Positions 9,801 through 22,409 of a DNA stretch of 64,000 nt are shown here, piece after piece. Within the stretch, counting starts at the first letter, position 1. Each line of letters opens with the position of its first letter. The stretch lies in assembly GCF_040807025.1 (NCBI RefSeq), contig NC_090945.1, forward strand, positions 71,435,088-71,499,087, written 5' to 3'. Made by a program: the position numbers and the translations under genes. The notes below the pieces were generated by a model. The model did no database searches, was not told the DNA's origin, and saw nothing but the letters and a program-made list of their open reading frames with translations. This DNA comes from Struthio camelus. Taxonomy: Eukaryota > Chordata > Aves > Struthioniformes > Struthionidae.

Positions 9801-12800
9801 TAAAACAGGCATTAAAGGTGTTTCCTACCCTATGTTTCTTCATTAACCATCTACCTTACCACCCACCAATGCTGTGGATTTAAGAGTCTACATAATTGAG
9901 TCCGTAAATTAACAAAAAAACCCCAGACAGCTGGAGGAACCAAGCAGTAGATGGTACATCAGCCTTAATGTTCTCATATTAGCACATTAAACAAGCAAAA
10001 AGGGAGCTTTTAATTATGCCTTATTTTATGGCAACAAGACATATGTCTTTCCCTGACCTTTTTCTAAAGTCAATATATTTTGGGGGGCCAGAGTTAAACA
10101 GGGATAACAGAAGGGCCCGGATTGAAGGATTATTCTGAGTATCTGAGAAACAATGTAAGCAGGTAGTAATGAACTTCAAGCACGATCCAAACTGGTGCTC
10201 AGTATTCTAAACTATGAGTTATTCAGCAATTCAAACTGACAGCTTGTAAATGTAAATTTTATTAAATGCAGAGCAATAAAACATTGTAAGTTTCTGTCAC
10301 TTTGAATTTTAGTGGCTCAAATTGAGGCCTCCAGTCTTTTAAATCACAACTTGTACAAGCACAGCTCTAAACCATTCACCATTCTTAAATGTGTGCTTTT
10401 AAAAGCCTCATTATTGCATTTGCTCACAAAATATCCTTGTTAGGATCCACGTATGCATGTCTCATGTCAATGATAGGCTGACAGGCTTATGCCCTCTGTT
10501 GCATTTATATTGTATATCATATAAAGCTTTCTTCTCTTCATTCTCACTAGGCAGAAAATAAAACAGAGTTAGCAGTGATATCACCCTTCAGACCAGCCTT
10601 CCTGCCAGATTTGCTCCTTTGAGCTCAAAAAGTTTTTTTGCATGTGCATGGCAAGAGTTTGGCTCAAGGATCCCTAGTTTGCACTTGAGACAGACACTGA
10701 ATGCTTCAGGGCAAATGAAACCATAGTGACACGTGTCAGTTATAGCCAAAATCCAGCAGGAAATATTTTGGAAAAGTTCTTGCATGACAAGGTGAGATCA
10801 ATGGAGATCTCTGCTAACATTTTAATGGATTAACAGAGCTTGAGGAGAAGGCAGTTTTGCGTAGGCAAAGGATACTAGGAACTTGGCCAAATAGCTCAGA
10901 CGTTTATGAGAGCAATTTTTTCAAATTACAGCTGCCACTGAAGCACCAAAGTGAAGTGACAGAATTGCACTGCATCCAACAGCTCTGTAATTGCCAGTGG
11001 GAACTGCTGAGGACTGAGTCAATCTAAAATGTGGCCCCTTCACATGTTGTTCTCCAACATTCACATATACACATATATGTGTTTGTGTGTGTGGCTGAGG
11101 GTGATGGCGCGTGTTTGTCCATTTAGAGGGACACTATCTACTCGAATATCAAATTTTCTTTTAAAAATGAGTACTCTAGTTGCAAGTAATCCTAGCAAAA
11201 CATCTCAAACATTTCAAATTTTGTTGCATGGTTGGAAAGATTAAAGAGTCAGCACATCCAGTTCTATCCCTAAATCTTGGTCCTCTTAGTATTCTAGATG
11301 TGTTTTTTTTCATAGTATGCCATCAGGTCAGTACAATAAGTTGTGCAAGCTATTCATTTCTTTAATATATTGCCAAATCAAATCTGAATTACTTTATTCT
11401 GTCATTAATCAGCAATAATTTTGCCTGAGGGATAACTTAGTGAAAACAACAGGATCTAATCCACTACTAGATGCCAAAAAGATGTGTGATGGAAGCCTCA
11501 AGATATTATAAATAATATCTAGTCTCTCATTACTAACACTCTGTATCTTCAAAACCTTGATTATGAGGTTTCACCTTGGTTTACATGAGTATAGAATTAT
11601 ATATGAAAATTATGTCACAAATATTGCTTTTAATGTTTCCTGGTATAAGTCTCCTCTTTCTTCCTTGCTGACCATTTTCTATATTCATCTGGCTTCTAAT
11701 ACACCCTCACAGTATGGATAAACACAGATCTCAGACAATCATGCCATAAAGCTAATCCAGGTCGGCCAAGAATGCCTATAGTTTTGGCAGCCGTAAATTA
11801 ACTGCCCTCAAAGATGTAAAATTTCCTGAGAGGAAATTAATTTGGGAGCATGCAGACTAGCACTGGATGAAAGCATTCTGGGTGAGTTATGACTTTTGAT
11901 AACACACCAGAAGAAAATCAATACAAAGTGGAGTTTTGAAAAAGAAATCTTTTATCCCATCTACATAATTTTGCCAGTCAGACTCACTTACACATTATTG
12001 GAAGTTAGGTCTGATTCTGTGCAGTAAGAAAGGTGGACAGGAAAAGTATCTGAAATTCTAGCCCTTGGATATTCTAGCCAAAATATGCTAGTTTTGAGCT
12101 GTGAGCTTTAACTGTGTTAAATAATCTCAGTAATACCCCAAAGAGTACGATTATTAGAGCTACGATAGGCCAGCTGCTGAATCTGACTGTGATTCCCTAC
12201 TGCTTGGTTGGGGCTGCTGAGTTTGCAGTAGCCAAAATGGCAGAAGGACTATGTGCCCAGCCTCATTGCTCATGCGATGTCACGGCTTAAGTCACTGATG
12301 AAGACGAGTTTACGCTAAGGCTTTAGGCTGTGGCTTAGGTGTAACGTGGGCACATGCTCATTTCTGCCAAATCTATTGCTGTGGTATTAACTGCAGGCAG
12401 AGGTGGGGTCGCGAGTAATGGCGGGGAGGGGATGATAACATCTTGAACTGCTGCAGCTGTCTGCTCTCTGAATTTGAGTCAGAGCCCTCTGTCACACTGG
12501 TTAGTGACAAGAATGCCTGTTGGGCACAGTAGACGTTTCAAAGCTGATTAAGACATGTTGCATTTAGTTATTCAAATTGGGATCATTTTCTGGGAAAAGT
12601 ACACTGAGCTATTTAACACTTCAGTCATTTTTGCCTTCATTTGCTGACATGTTGCTCTGAAATGGCACAATTGATGAATGATGGAGCTAACACTAGGGCT
12701 GATCCTCTCTTGTCATTAACAGCAGTATATAGCATGAGTAGGAGGCTACTAAATGACACTTCACAGATATTTCAAATTCATTTTGGACTGGAATAGTTGT

Positions 12801-14034
12801 CTACTCAAGAAAATCAAGCTCAGATGTCTGCAGTCAGTGCAAACCTACGGCTTGCACGAAGGCCTCACAGGAAAGTCTACACCTGGCTGAGAATTCCAGA
12901 CTGTGGTGTATAATTGGCTGATTACATTGTTTACCCCTAATTAGGCACAAGGATCCTGGTTCACTTGACAATATACACAACCATTACCAACAGATCATCT
13001 TTGACCCATAAAATTGCAACTTGCTATGTAGATATAAAGAAAGAAACAGGAACGTGCCACAGTCATGGGGGAAACAAGTAAATATCAGATAATTTTATTC
13101 AATATGATAGACAACTGTATCAGATCATCAGATATTTCTAGACAAGCAGGTGGAGCAGCGAAGAAGTAGAGGAGCAGGGCCTCATCTCTCCACTTCCAAG
13201 TCCTTGGGCGATAGGACTATTATCTATTAAACCACTCTGGCAATAGAGCTTTCCCATACAATATGGGAACTTCTTGCAAAGCTATGCAGATTCCTCCCAA
13301 AATTCCTTCCAAGGCTACAGAGATCTCTTTCTGGAAAAAAGCTGCTTGAACAGAGGGTAAGGTTTTGCCAAGTGGATCACAACCCAGAACATTTTTCTAT
13401 GCTATATAGAGACAAGTTGAATAAAGCCTACAAGTCTAGGGAACTAATTCGGTTTGAGCGCACTGAAAGCATGTTTGCCATTCACTGCAGCAGAGACCTG
13501 CTAGGTATAGCAGTCATGATTATACCATCTGCAGTTGAGTGATGGAGATGAACGTGGCTGCAGTGTATTTGGGGGTGTCAAGGCAGGAAACACTGAGTTC
13601 CAATCTTGCCTTTGAGGCTGGCATCATATATGACTTTGAGCAGGTCAGTTAGACTTGGCAGAAAGGGGATTGCAGTGAGTTTCTCATGTTAAGATTCATT
13701 CAAGTCGGGTAGGTGCAGTTCCTTAGATTTAGACCAATGAAGAATGATTATTGTTGGAGACTCTGTTATGTTGGAGACATAAAAATGGTGGAAGGGATAA
13801 ATTCACTATCAAGGGAAGTGGAAAAAAACTGTAATTAAAACTACACACTTAATAAATCATTCAGAAAATTTAGCTTTTCTTGTGAATTGTTCACAAGTGG
13901 ATCATATCTTCACAGATGGATAGATTATATAAAGGCATTTACCAATGTACTTCCATTAGTACTCCTGGCATAAGGTTCAGTGTGAAAAGGAATAATTAAT
14001 AAGGACCCCCAGGCAAGTGAAAAATACGATACGT
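6900..14034. other. intergenic, no gene recognised
   Basis: About 7 kb of AT-rich, CpG-poor DNA with stops in all frames; the longest frames are about 100 codons and carry no domain. Short TG/TA repeats occur near 11,061-11,096. Three sub-blocks look less random: 9,240-9,700, with repeated TTAATTAAA-like cores; 10,300-10,560; and 12,150-12,720, with retained CpGs and ATTA/TAAT cores. They could be enhancers in the NKX3-2 to RAB28 interval, but nothing in the sequence proves it. Confidence 0.4.
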
Positions 14035-15185
14035 TGCAGCAGAGGTTTACTAGAGGTAGACAGTGTTAGATTAATGTGACAGTTCTGTTTGCTGAAAGAT
14101 TTTTTAGACAAGGGAGATATGGTAGATATTCTCTATGTGGACTTTGATAAAGCGAGGAGCTACTAATTAAGCTAGAATAGTGGAATTCTGTAAGATAAAC
14201 TGCAAGATAAACTGTAAGAAGGGTGAATGGTCTGAAGGGAAAATGATGATTGTTACTGGAAAGAGAAGTATCAAGTTTGAAGGGGATGGGCTCAAGGATG
14301 AGCTTCAGCTGCAGTTTTGTGCAATACATTTCTTAATGAGCTGACCACAAAAAGCAGGATCAGGCCAATTTACTGGTAAGAGGATGTTGGGAAGCTATAG
14401 AGGAAGCCTGAGCTATTTAGCCAAAAGGACTGGATAACTTCACAGACTGGAACACTAGGTGTGGGATAAGATTCAGCCCTATAAAGCGCAAAAGTTCCAT
14501 GCACTTCGAAACTAGTAGCCAAATCTTCAGTAGAAGACAAGAGATCATCACTAGTAACTAAAGAGAAGAATGAGCTGGTTGGTGGATTTATTGAAACTAC
14601 CAGTCACTAATGTGATTTATCTGCCAAAAATGCAGGGGTATATCAGCAGAGACACTTCCAACAGGGGGTATTGGGCAAAACACTGGTAAGACATCATCTG
14701 ATCCTGCATCATGGGCATCCAGTGGGACTGGAGAGTTGGACTGGAACAACTGCAGGGAGCTACTAAGATGATGAGGAGATGGGACACTGAAAGGAGACTA
14801 GACTAGGAATATGAAAGACGACTAGAGGACTGTGGTTTGTTTAGACTAGCAAAATTAAAACTTGAAGAGGACAAGACCACTAAAGCTACAGCACGGAAAT
14901 AAGCAGCAAAGACAGGAAGAGCTCTTTAAGCTAAGACAATTTAAGAACTGAGAAAATGGATATAAAGCTTTCATGGAGAAATTTAGCCTAGTACTTAATT
15001 TGTAGCCACTAGCTCAGGTTCTGGAGTCAAACCATTAGGCTCTGGAACAAACTTCCGGCAAGAGTAGTGGAGGCAAAATGACCTTTCTGCTTTTGGGATG
15101 GAACTGGATTGTTTCTTTCAGGAATACTGGAGCATGACAGCAATGATTCAGGTGGTTCCTTGCAATCCTGTATTCCTAGAATATA
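14035..15185 (+). mobile_element. ancient CR1-type LINE relic (RT region to 3' end)
   Basis: The frames are shattered but match the CR1 reverse transcriptase in order. A 'RFTRGR' stretch near 14,045 corresponds to HGFTKGK. An 'ILYVDFDKA' stretch near 14,130-14,155 corresponds to the catalytic motif-A block VxLDFSKA. A 'SSDPASWASSGTGELDWNNC' stretch near 14,690-14,750 corresponds to the HLEYCVQFW...LLERVQ region. 'NKLPARVVEA' near 15,045-15,075 corresponds to [11 protein letters not shown]. The end near 15,185 has a degraded CR1-like tail (CCTTGCAATCC...). The many indels and stops make it far older than the neighbouring minus-strand CR1. Boundaries are approximate. Confidence 0.75.
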
Positions 15186-15470
15186 AACGTAGAATTATTT
15201 TCCTTATTTTTTTATAAAAGGAAGAAAAATTTAATGACCTGGCTTTTGACCAAACTGGCAACAGATCAGCAGTGTGAGAAAGAATTTCCTCTATTATTCT
15301 AACAAGAATAGACTTGAGACCCAAGATTTGTGGACTGGAGACAAGAATCAAGAATTCTCTGTTATTCAGATGGATAATTTCACGTGACTCGGTAGAAGTT
15401 AGGCCTACTGTGTGTGAATGTAAGTTGCCTCTGCTATAGAAGACTTCCAGTTCTGAAAGTCTTTTTGACT
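15186..15470. other. spacer between two CR1 insertions
   Basis: A short AT-rich stretch between the old + strand CR1 relic and the 3' end of the younger minus-strand CR1. No coding or regulatory signal was recognised. Confidence 0.4.
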
Positions 15471-15560
15471 CACAGAATCACAGAATCACACAGAATCGTT
15501 TAGGTTGGATGGGACCTCTGGAGATCATCTAGTCCAACCTCCCTGTTCAAGCAGGGTCAC

Positions 15561-17066
15561 CTAGAGCATATTGCCCAGGATCACATCCAGACGGGTTTTG
15601 AATATCTCCAGCGAAGGAGACTCCACCACCTCTCGGGGCAACCTGTTCCAATGCTCTGTCACCCTCACAGTGAAGAAGTTTTTTCTCAGGTTCAGGTGGA
15701 ACTTCCTGTGGTTCAGTTTGTGCCCGTTGCCTCTTGTCCTGTTGCTGGGCACCACGGAGAAGAGGCTGGCCTCATCCTCTTGACACTCCCCCTTCAGATA
15801 CTTGTACACGTTGATGAGATCCCCTCTCAATCTTCTCTTCTCCAGGCTGAACAGGCCCAGCTCTTGCAGTCTTTCTTCAGAGGAGAGGTGCTCCAGCCCT
15901 CTAATCATCTTGGTAGCCCTCCGCTGGACTCTCTCCAGGAGTGCCATGTCTCTCTTGGACTGGGGAGCCCAGAACTGGACACAGTACTCCAGGTGAGGCC
16001 TCACCAGGGCTGAGGAGAGGGGCAGGATCACCTCCCTCCACCTGCTGGCAACACTCTGCCTAATGCACCCCAGGATCCCATTGGCCTTCTTGGCCACAAG
16101 GGCACACTGCTGGCTCATGTTTAACTTGTTGTCCACCAGGACTCCCAGGTCCTTCTCGGCAGAGCTGCTTTCCAGCAGGTCAACCCCCAGCCTGTACTGG
16201 TGCATGGGATTGTTCCTGCCTAGGTGCAGGACCTTGCACTTGCCTTTGTTGAACTTCAGGAGGTTCCTCTCCGCCCACCTCTCCAGCCTGTCCAGGTCCC
16301 TCTGAATGGCAGCACAGTCTTCTGGTGTGTTAGCCTCTCCCCCCAGTTTAGTATCATCAGCAAAGTTGCTGAGGGTGCACTCTGTGCCTTCCTCCAGGTC
16401 ATCGATGAATACATTGAACAAGACTGGACCCAGGACTGACCCCTGGGGGACACCACTAGCCACAGGCCTCCAACTTGACTCTGCGCCATTCACCACAACC
16501 CTCTGAGCTCGGCCATCCAGCCAGTTCTCAAGCCACCTCACCGTCCACTCATCTAGCCCACACTTCCTGAGCTTACCTAGGAGGATGTGATGGGAGACAA
16601 TGTCAAAAGCCTTGCTGAAGTCCAGAAAGACATCATCCACTGCTCTGCCCTCATCTACCCAGCCAGTCATTCCGTCATAGAAGGCTATCAGATTGGTCAA
16701 GCATGATTTCCCTTTGGTGAATCCATGCTGACTACTCCTGATCACCTTCTTGTCCTCCACATGCTTAGTGATGACCTCCAGGAGGAGCTGTTCCATCACC
16801 TTTCCAGGGATGGAGGTGAGGCTGACAGGCCTGTAGTTTCCTGGCTCCTCCTTCTTGCCCTTTTTGGAGACTGGCGTGACATTGGCTTTCTTCCAGTCCT
16901 CAGGCACCTCTCCTGATCTCCATGACCTTTCCAAGATGATGGAGAGTGGCCTAGCAATAACATCCGCCAGCTCCCTCATCACTCGTGGGTGCATCCCATC
17001 GGGGCCCATGGATTTATGGATGTCAAGTTTGGACAAAAGATCTCTAACCTGATCCTCCTCGACCAA
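15561..17066 (-). pseudogene. CR1 ORF2 C-terminal part: reverse transcriptase
   Basis: An open stretch of 501 codons encoding the CR1 reverse transcriptase, which primes DNA synthesis from nicked chromosomal DNA. Visible blocks by residue from the left end of the frame: GNYRPVSL (77-84); [13 protein letters not shown] (114-126); FLDFSKAFD with the motif-A aspartate (148-156); [10 protein letters not shown] (205-214); FADD catalytic pair (235-238); NKLNMSQQC and the [11 protein letters not shown] thumb region; [10 protein letters not shown] near the end. The catalytic YADD-type box and motif-A Asp are intact. The frame is separated by a one-step frameshift near 17,062-17,072 from the endonuclease frame upstream, so the two halves cannot be read as one protein without frame correction. 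Confidence 0.95.
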
Positions 17067-18490
17067 GGGTCTTCCTTTCTCCAGCCTTCCTCTCTTGTCT
17101 CCAAGGTCTGGAATTCCTCAGGACTGGCCTTAGCAGTGAAGACGGAAGCAAAGGCAGCATTCAATAACTCTGCCTTCTCTGTATCCTTTGTTACCAGGGC
17201 ACCCGCCCCATTCAGCAGTGGGCCCACGTTTTCCCTCGTCTTCCTTTTGCTATTGATGTATTTGAAGAAGCCCTTCTTGTTGTCCTTGACATCCCTTGCC
17301 AGATTTAATTCCAAATGGGCCTTAGCCTTCCTTGTCGCATCCCTGCACGCTCTGACAATGTCCCTGTATTCCTCCCAAGTGGCCTGTCCCCTTTTCCACA
17401 TTCTGTACACTTCCTTCTTCTGCTGGAGTTTGGCCAGGAGTTCCTTGCTCATCCATGCAGGTCTCCTGCCCGCTTTGCTGGACTTCTTACTCAGAGGGAT
17501 GCACTGCTCTTGAGCCTGGAGGAGGTGATGCTTGAATATTAACCAGCTTTCTTGGACCCCTCTTCCCTCTAGGGCCCTACCCCAGGAGATTCCCCTAAGT
17601 AGGTCCCTCAAGAGGCCAAGGTCAGCTCTCCTGAAGTCCAGCGTTGCAATCCTACTCATTGCTCTGCTCCCTCCTCGTAGGATCCTGAACTCCACCATCT
17701 CATGGTCACTGCAGCCAAGGCTGCCCCCAACCTTCACCTCTCCAACTAGACCTTCTTTGTTCGTTAGTACAAGGTCTAGCATTGCACCTCTCCTCGTTGG
17801 CGTCTCCACCACCTGAGTCAAGAAATTATCATCAATGCTTTGCAGGAACCTCTTTGACTGTTTGTGCCTAACTGTGCTGTCTTCCCAACAGATGTCAGGG
17901 TGGTTGAAGTCTCCCATGAGAACCAGGGCCTGTGATCGTGAGGCTACTTCCAGCTGTCTGTAGAAGGCCTCATCGATGACTTCCTCCTGGTCAGGTGGCC
18001 TGTAGCAGACCCCCACAACAGTGTCACCCATGTTACCCTGCCCTTTAATCCTTACCCATAGGCTCTCAACTTGCTCTTCATCCACCCCGAGGCAGAGCTC
18101 CACACATTCTAGCTGCTCCCTCACATAAAGGGCAACTCCACCACCTCGCCTTCCTGGCCTGTCTTTCCTAAAAAGCACATAGCCATCCATGACAGCATTC
18201 CAGTCATGTGAACTATCCCACCATGTCTCTGTCACTGCAATGAGATCATGGCCCTGCGACCGCACACAGATCTCTAACTCTTCCTGCTTATTCCCCATGC
18301 TGCGTGCATTGGTATACAGGCATTTGAGAGAGCCAGTCAAGCACGCAGGCTTCCCAGAAGAGGTGCAAGAGGACCCTCCATAGCCATGTCCCATGCTGTC
18401 TCCCCTGGTTGTATGCACCCACTGGAGGCATCCTGACTTGAGCGGTGTTTTACTGACTCCCCTGCCACTATACCACTCCCCTTCCCCCAT
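17067..18490 (-). pseudogene. CR1 ORF2 N-terminal part: endonuclease and linker
   Basis: This is the first half of CR1 ORF2, starting at the ATG at 18,490-18,488, five bases after the ORF1 stop. It encodes an exonuclease/endonuclease/phosphatase-fold nuclease that nicks the target site. Numbered from this ATG, the metal-binding and catalytic residues look intact: N61 in YTNARS, E88 in TETWW, D194 and N196 in GDFN, and D262-H263 in CSDH. A basic linker with [13 protein letters not shown] precedes the RT. The frame runs on to 16,979 in the wrong register after the lesion near 17,062-17,072 and ends with non-CR1 residues. One small indel in an otherwise readable ORF suggests limited age. ORF2 would total roughly 975 residues, near the usual size. 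Confidence 0.93.
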
Positions 18491-18495
18491 CTTGC

Positions 18496-18987
18496 CTAGT
18501 TTAAAGCCCTCCTTACCAGGCTGGCCAATCTGTTGGCAAAGACACACGTGCCCCGCTTGGTAAGGTGGATCCCATCGCTCCCCATCAGCTGTTGATCTTC
18601 AAACAGGGTCCCATGGTCATAGAAACCAAAGCCCTGTTGCCAACACCAGCGGCGCAGCCAGCTGTTAACTTGGAAAACTCGTCTACTCCTCCTCCTGTCC
18701 TTTCCCCTCACAGGCAAGATTGAGGAGAAAACAACCTGGGCTCCCAGACCCTTCACCACCATTCCCAGAGCTCTGAAGTCCCGTTTGATGGTTTCCAATT
18801 TGCCTTTTGTGTCATTAGCACCCACATGGAAGATCAGCAGAGGGTAGTAGTCCGACGCGTGGACAAGCCTTGGCAGTCTTTCCATGACATCTCTTATTCG
18901 AGCCCCTGGCAGGCAGCAAACCTCTCTGGACAAGAGATCAGGTCGACAGATAGGTGCCTCTGTCCCCTGCAGCAGGGAGTCACCCAC
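18496..18987 (-). pseudogene. CR1 ORF1 esterase (SGNH/GDSL) domain, 5' part broken
   Basis: An open frame of 163 codons covering the esterase domain of CR1 ORF1. SGNH-family signatures are in order: GDSLL with the nucleophilic Ser at the start, HVGANDT (GxND block) in the middle, and SDGIHL (DxxH block) near the C-terminus. CR1 ORF1 proteins carry such a lipase/esterase domain, whose exact role in retrotransposition is unsettled. There is no good ATG at the left edge. Upstream, a second frame (to about 19,088) reads SVENSARARLNNNSSSKIEK and appears to join this one through a frameshift near 18,990-19,010. The normal N-terminal part of ORF1 is not visible, so the element is probably 5'-truncated or too decayed there. 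Confidence 0.9.
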
Positions 18988-19095
18988 AAAACTCCTCCTC
19001 TTTCCTTTTCAATCTTACTGCTGCTGTTGTTATTTAGCCTGGCTCTTGCTGAATTTTCTACTGAGTTGGCTAACATGCTTTCTTTCAACAGTGAG

Positions 19096-22000
19096 AAAAA
19101 AAGTTTACCACACTGAAAATGTGGTGTGGTTTTACTAGCAAATTTGGCTAATGGAAAGACCCGAGGACTTGTTTATGCATTCACACAACGGGAGAGCAAG
19201 TTCCCAATGTGGGTTCCTCGTGTCAGCTGCGGCCAGAATTACTGCTGATGTCTTAAATACTAGCCAGGTGATATTTGGTTATTTCCCTTTTGACAATACA
19301 GGGAAAATTCAGTGTCCTACACAAAGGAAAAAAAGCTACTTACGTTCCTCCTCTCTCTCCAGCACAGAGTAGGAAGAGATGGAGTGTTTGGGGTCAAATG
19401 CCTTGGTCAGTTTTGCGGGTGGGAGGATGAGGTTAGGCTTCTCTTAAACATTTAGCTTGGCTTCCATAGTCTTGTGCTTGGTGAACCTCACTGGTCCTAA
19501 TTTACTGGGTAGCTTGTGGGGAAAAGCTGGCTAGCGGTTCTTCCCTGTTTTATTATGCAGTGTAGTTCATAAAATCTGTGGCCTTCAGTTTAACCATATT
19601 CTTGTGTGGAAAGTCTTGTTCACTGCAGCATCTAGGCCAGATACATTTACATCACTGTAATCAACAAGCATTTAATGCAGTTATTCCTTAAATGACCTTA
19701 GGCTAGCAGGGAGTAAAATGGAAGAATGCCCTTCTTCCCAAAGCAAGGATTTCCAACTTGAGTAGGAACTGTTTTTTGCATGTATTAAAAACAAATAATC
19801 ATTTACCATTTCCATTCAGTTGCCCGCGTAGTCAGCTGCATTACTCACTAGTCTGACTCAGGGCACAGTAATCAAACAGCACCGAAAAAAGGACGATCTG
19901 GTAAAGACATTAGAGATGATACTGATGAAAAAGAAACAGTTAATTTTTATTTGCAAATCTCATATTTAATGAAAAGTAACAGCTGTTTTCTCCTCTGATT
20001 TAGAGCTGAGTGGCAAGACCAACATAACACCCCAAGTGGATGTTACAATTTTTTATTGATGCACATTTCACTTTTTTGCAACAACTTTGCTTTTCTTTTC
20101 AAGAAACACTCTCCTTGTTCAAACTGATGTAATGGGAATTTCCACTTTGAAGCGGAGGAAGGTCTATGGTTCCCAGCTTTAGAGACTTGAAACAGAAACA
20201 TTAAGACTGACATGAGTGAAATACAAAAGGAAATATATGTGTTTCTGTAAGCACAAGAAGAAAAGGCAGAAGAAAGGTTAAAAGAATGGCTTGTATTGAT
20301 AACAGAGGACATAGTTCCCAGTCAATCAAACTGAGAAATATGCTGTTCCCATCAAGTGTTGAAGATCGCAGCACAGATGACTCGCCAGCAGAAGACTGCA
20401 TTGCTGACAACAAGAGGGTGGCAAAAAGGTCGCAGAATTTAGTAGTCCAGAGTGGGATCTCATTCAGCTTGATTAACACATGTTGCTGTGAAGAAATAAG
20501 ACAACCCAGATAAAGGAAAGGGTGACACAAATGATTAATTCTTATAGCTAATTCCTGTGTAGGCAGTGATTTTTGTCTTGTTTGTATATACTTGCATGTA
20601 GGAAATCAACCTTTAGGAGAGGAGATGGGTACTGGTGGTGAAATCACTCACTTCCACTTAGGTGGAAGAGGTAGTAGTGGCCTAGAGTAGCAGTAATCAG
20701 TCCTAACTTACAGACTCTTAAAGGTCCTCAGCTGAAAGTGAAAAACTATATAGACTAAGTTTAAGCCTTCTGATATTTGGTTTGGCAACCATCCACGGAC
20801 TCCTGCAAAGTATTGCAAATACCCAAGGCTCCACTGATCCCAGACTAAGAACTATGGGGTTATGGAATTGAGAAGTCGTCATACAGATCTTCCCTCCCTA
20901 CACCTTCAGCTAGGTTTAGACATAATCGGCTCTTTGGTTTTCTGTACTAAAGGAGTTGATTTAATTCAGCAGCGAATGCTCATAACAGGAAATGATTGCC
21001 ATTAACAAACCAAGTTATAGGCCAAAACTTGACAGAGAATGGGAATACAATTGCCTTCTTATTTAGAGCCTAAATGAAAGTTGAAACATGTTACTGGGAA
21101 TTTTTAAATCGCTGCTGCCTCACACATCACTGAAAATATTTTCAGGGTTGTCAGTGAAATTTCCTCATGAAGAAATTGATATAAAGTATATAGCAAGTAA
21201 AACGAACAACAAAAGAGCAATTATAGAAAGACTGAACATCTACTACACAATATATATTTATTACCTGTGTCATTGTGTGACCCAGGCATTTTTAAGTGAA
21301 AGCTCTATTCAAGGGCACAGTTGTAGAATTTTTTCTTAGTATTCCAAAAACACAGAAGAGTTTCAAATTATGGGCATACCGCCAGCAATGAAAAAAATAC
21401 TTTTGACTGCAGTGCGCTCAGTTTGTTAATTCCAGTGCTTTTCACCATGCTTCATATTTTCCTTTTTACTTTTAAAATACTAAGCAGTCCAAGACTAACT
21501 TCTTTTCATCCTATAAAAATTGTTGATACTTAGCAAATAACGAACTGGTTCAGACTGCAATGACAAAAACATTTCAATTTGAAAACCTCCCTGGAGGGGA
21601 CAGGCTAGTAAGAACAATCCACAGTTGCTCCACATAAGAGGACCACATCACACTGCTTTAGGAGCTTGCTGAACACTGACAAATAAGATACTTAAAGATT
21701 TGTAGCCTGATCGCCCACTCCCTTAACCTAGGATAAAGTGAATATAACGGTAAGGAACATTCTCATTTTTAATTAAAGCTTGTTACTGCTTTAACATTCC
21801 CGGACAGCTCTAATCTCGTACACTGTTTTTTAATACGGGCAAAAAGGATTTTAGTACATCACTGTCTTCCACGTACTTAATAACTGCGAGGAAGTTGCCG
21901 GGGGTTGAGTTGTCTGATTATGTTTCTACGCTGTCTCCTGGATCACTTTTGATTGATTTTTCTTGCTCAATAGTAAACATCCATGTTTAGTCATATCAAG

Positions 22001-22409
22001 TATTTTTTACATTTCCAAAACTATGTCTTAATATAGAAGTACTTATGAAAATGGATGAGAAATACAGAAACAAGATAATTGTAAGCCCGCAAATGCGACA
22101 TTTGAGATCAAGTATGTTTTTCTATGTTGTTCAGTTGCTTAGGTGAAGAAGCTAATTGTTTAATACGTTCAGCAGATCTCTGCAGGGAAAAAATAATATA
22201 TTGCAATAAGAACCTTAAGTTTGGGCACGTGTATTATAACGCTGGGGTTTCTTTTTCGTACTTCACTACGAGAACACACCTAGCCTAAAGACCCCCGACG
22301 CCTTCCTGTCTGACCCTCCTGCTTTCACGCGCTCACTCCGTCCCCCTGTCATGCTTTCCTCTCGCCACACTCCCCGCTTGTCCCCGTGGGCTTTGGGGAG
22401 TTTTTATTT
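19096..22409. other. intergenic, no gene recognised
   Basis: AT-rich DNA without long open frames, splice structure or RNA gene that I could identify. From about 22,240 the CpG content rises toward the island that follows. Confidence 0.4.

Larger units (their letters stand above)
15471..19095 (-). mobile_element. near-complete CR1 non-LTR retrotransposon
   Basis: A CR1 LINE on the minus strand of about 3.6 kb. Read 5' to 3' on that strand it has the remnant of ORF1 with a GDSL/SGNH esterase domain. ORF2 follows with an apurinic-type endonuclease, then reverse transcriptase. A short 3' UTR ends in the CR1-specific octamer repeat, seen on + as CACAGAATCACAGAATC at 15,471. ORF1's TAG (18,496-18,498) is followed five bases later by the ORF2 ATG (18,488-18,490). 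CR1 copies normally end in this ATTCTRTG repeat and lack clear target-site duplications; none is evident here. Only about two frame lesions are visible, so this is a relatively young copy. The 5' limit is approximate because ORF1 decays or is truncated near 19,095. Confidence 0.96.

Noticed and set aside
15571..17816. Many + strand frames of 60-174 codons
   Set aside because: They are antisense shadows of the minus-strand CR1 ORF2.
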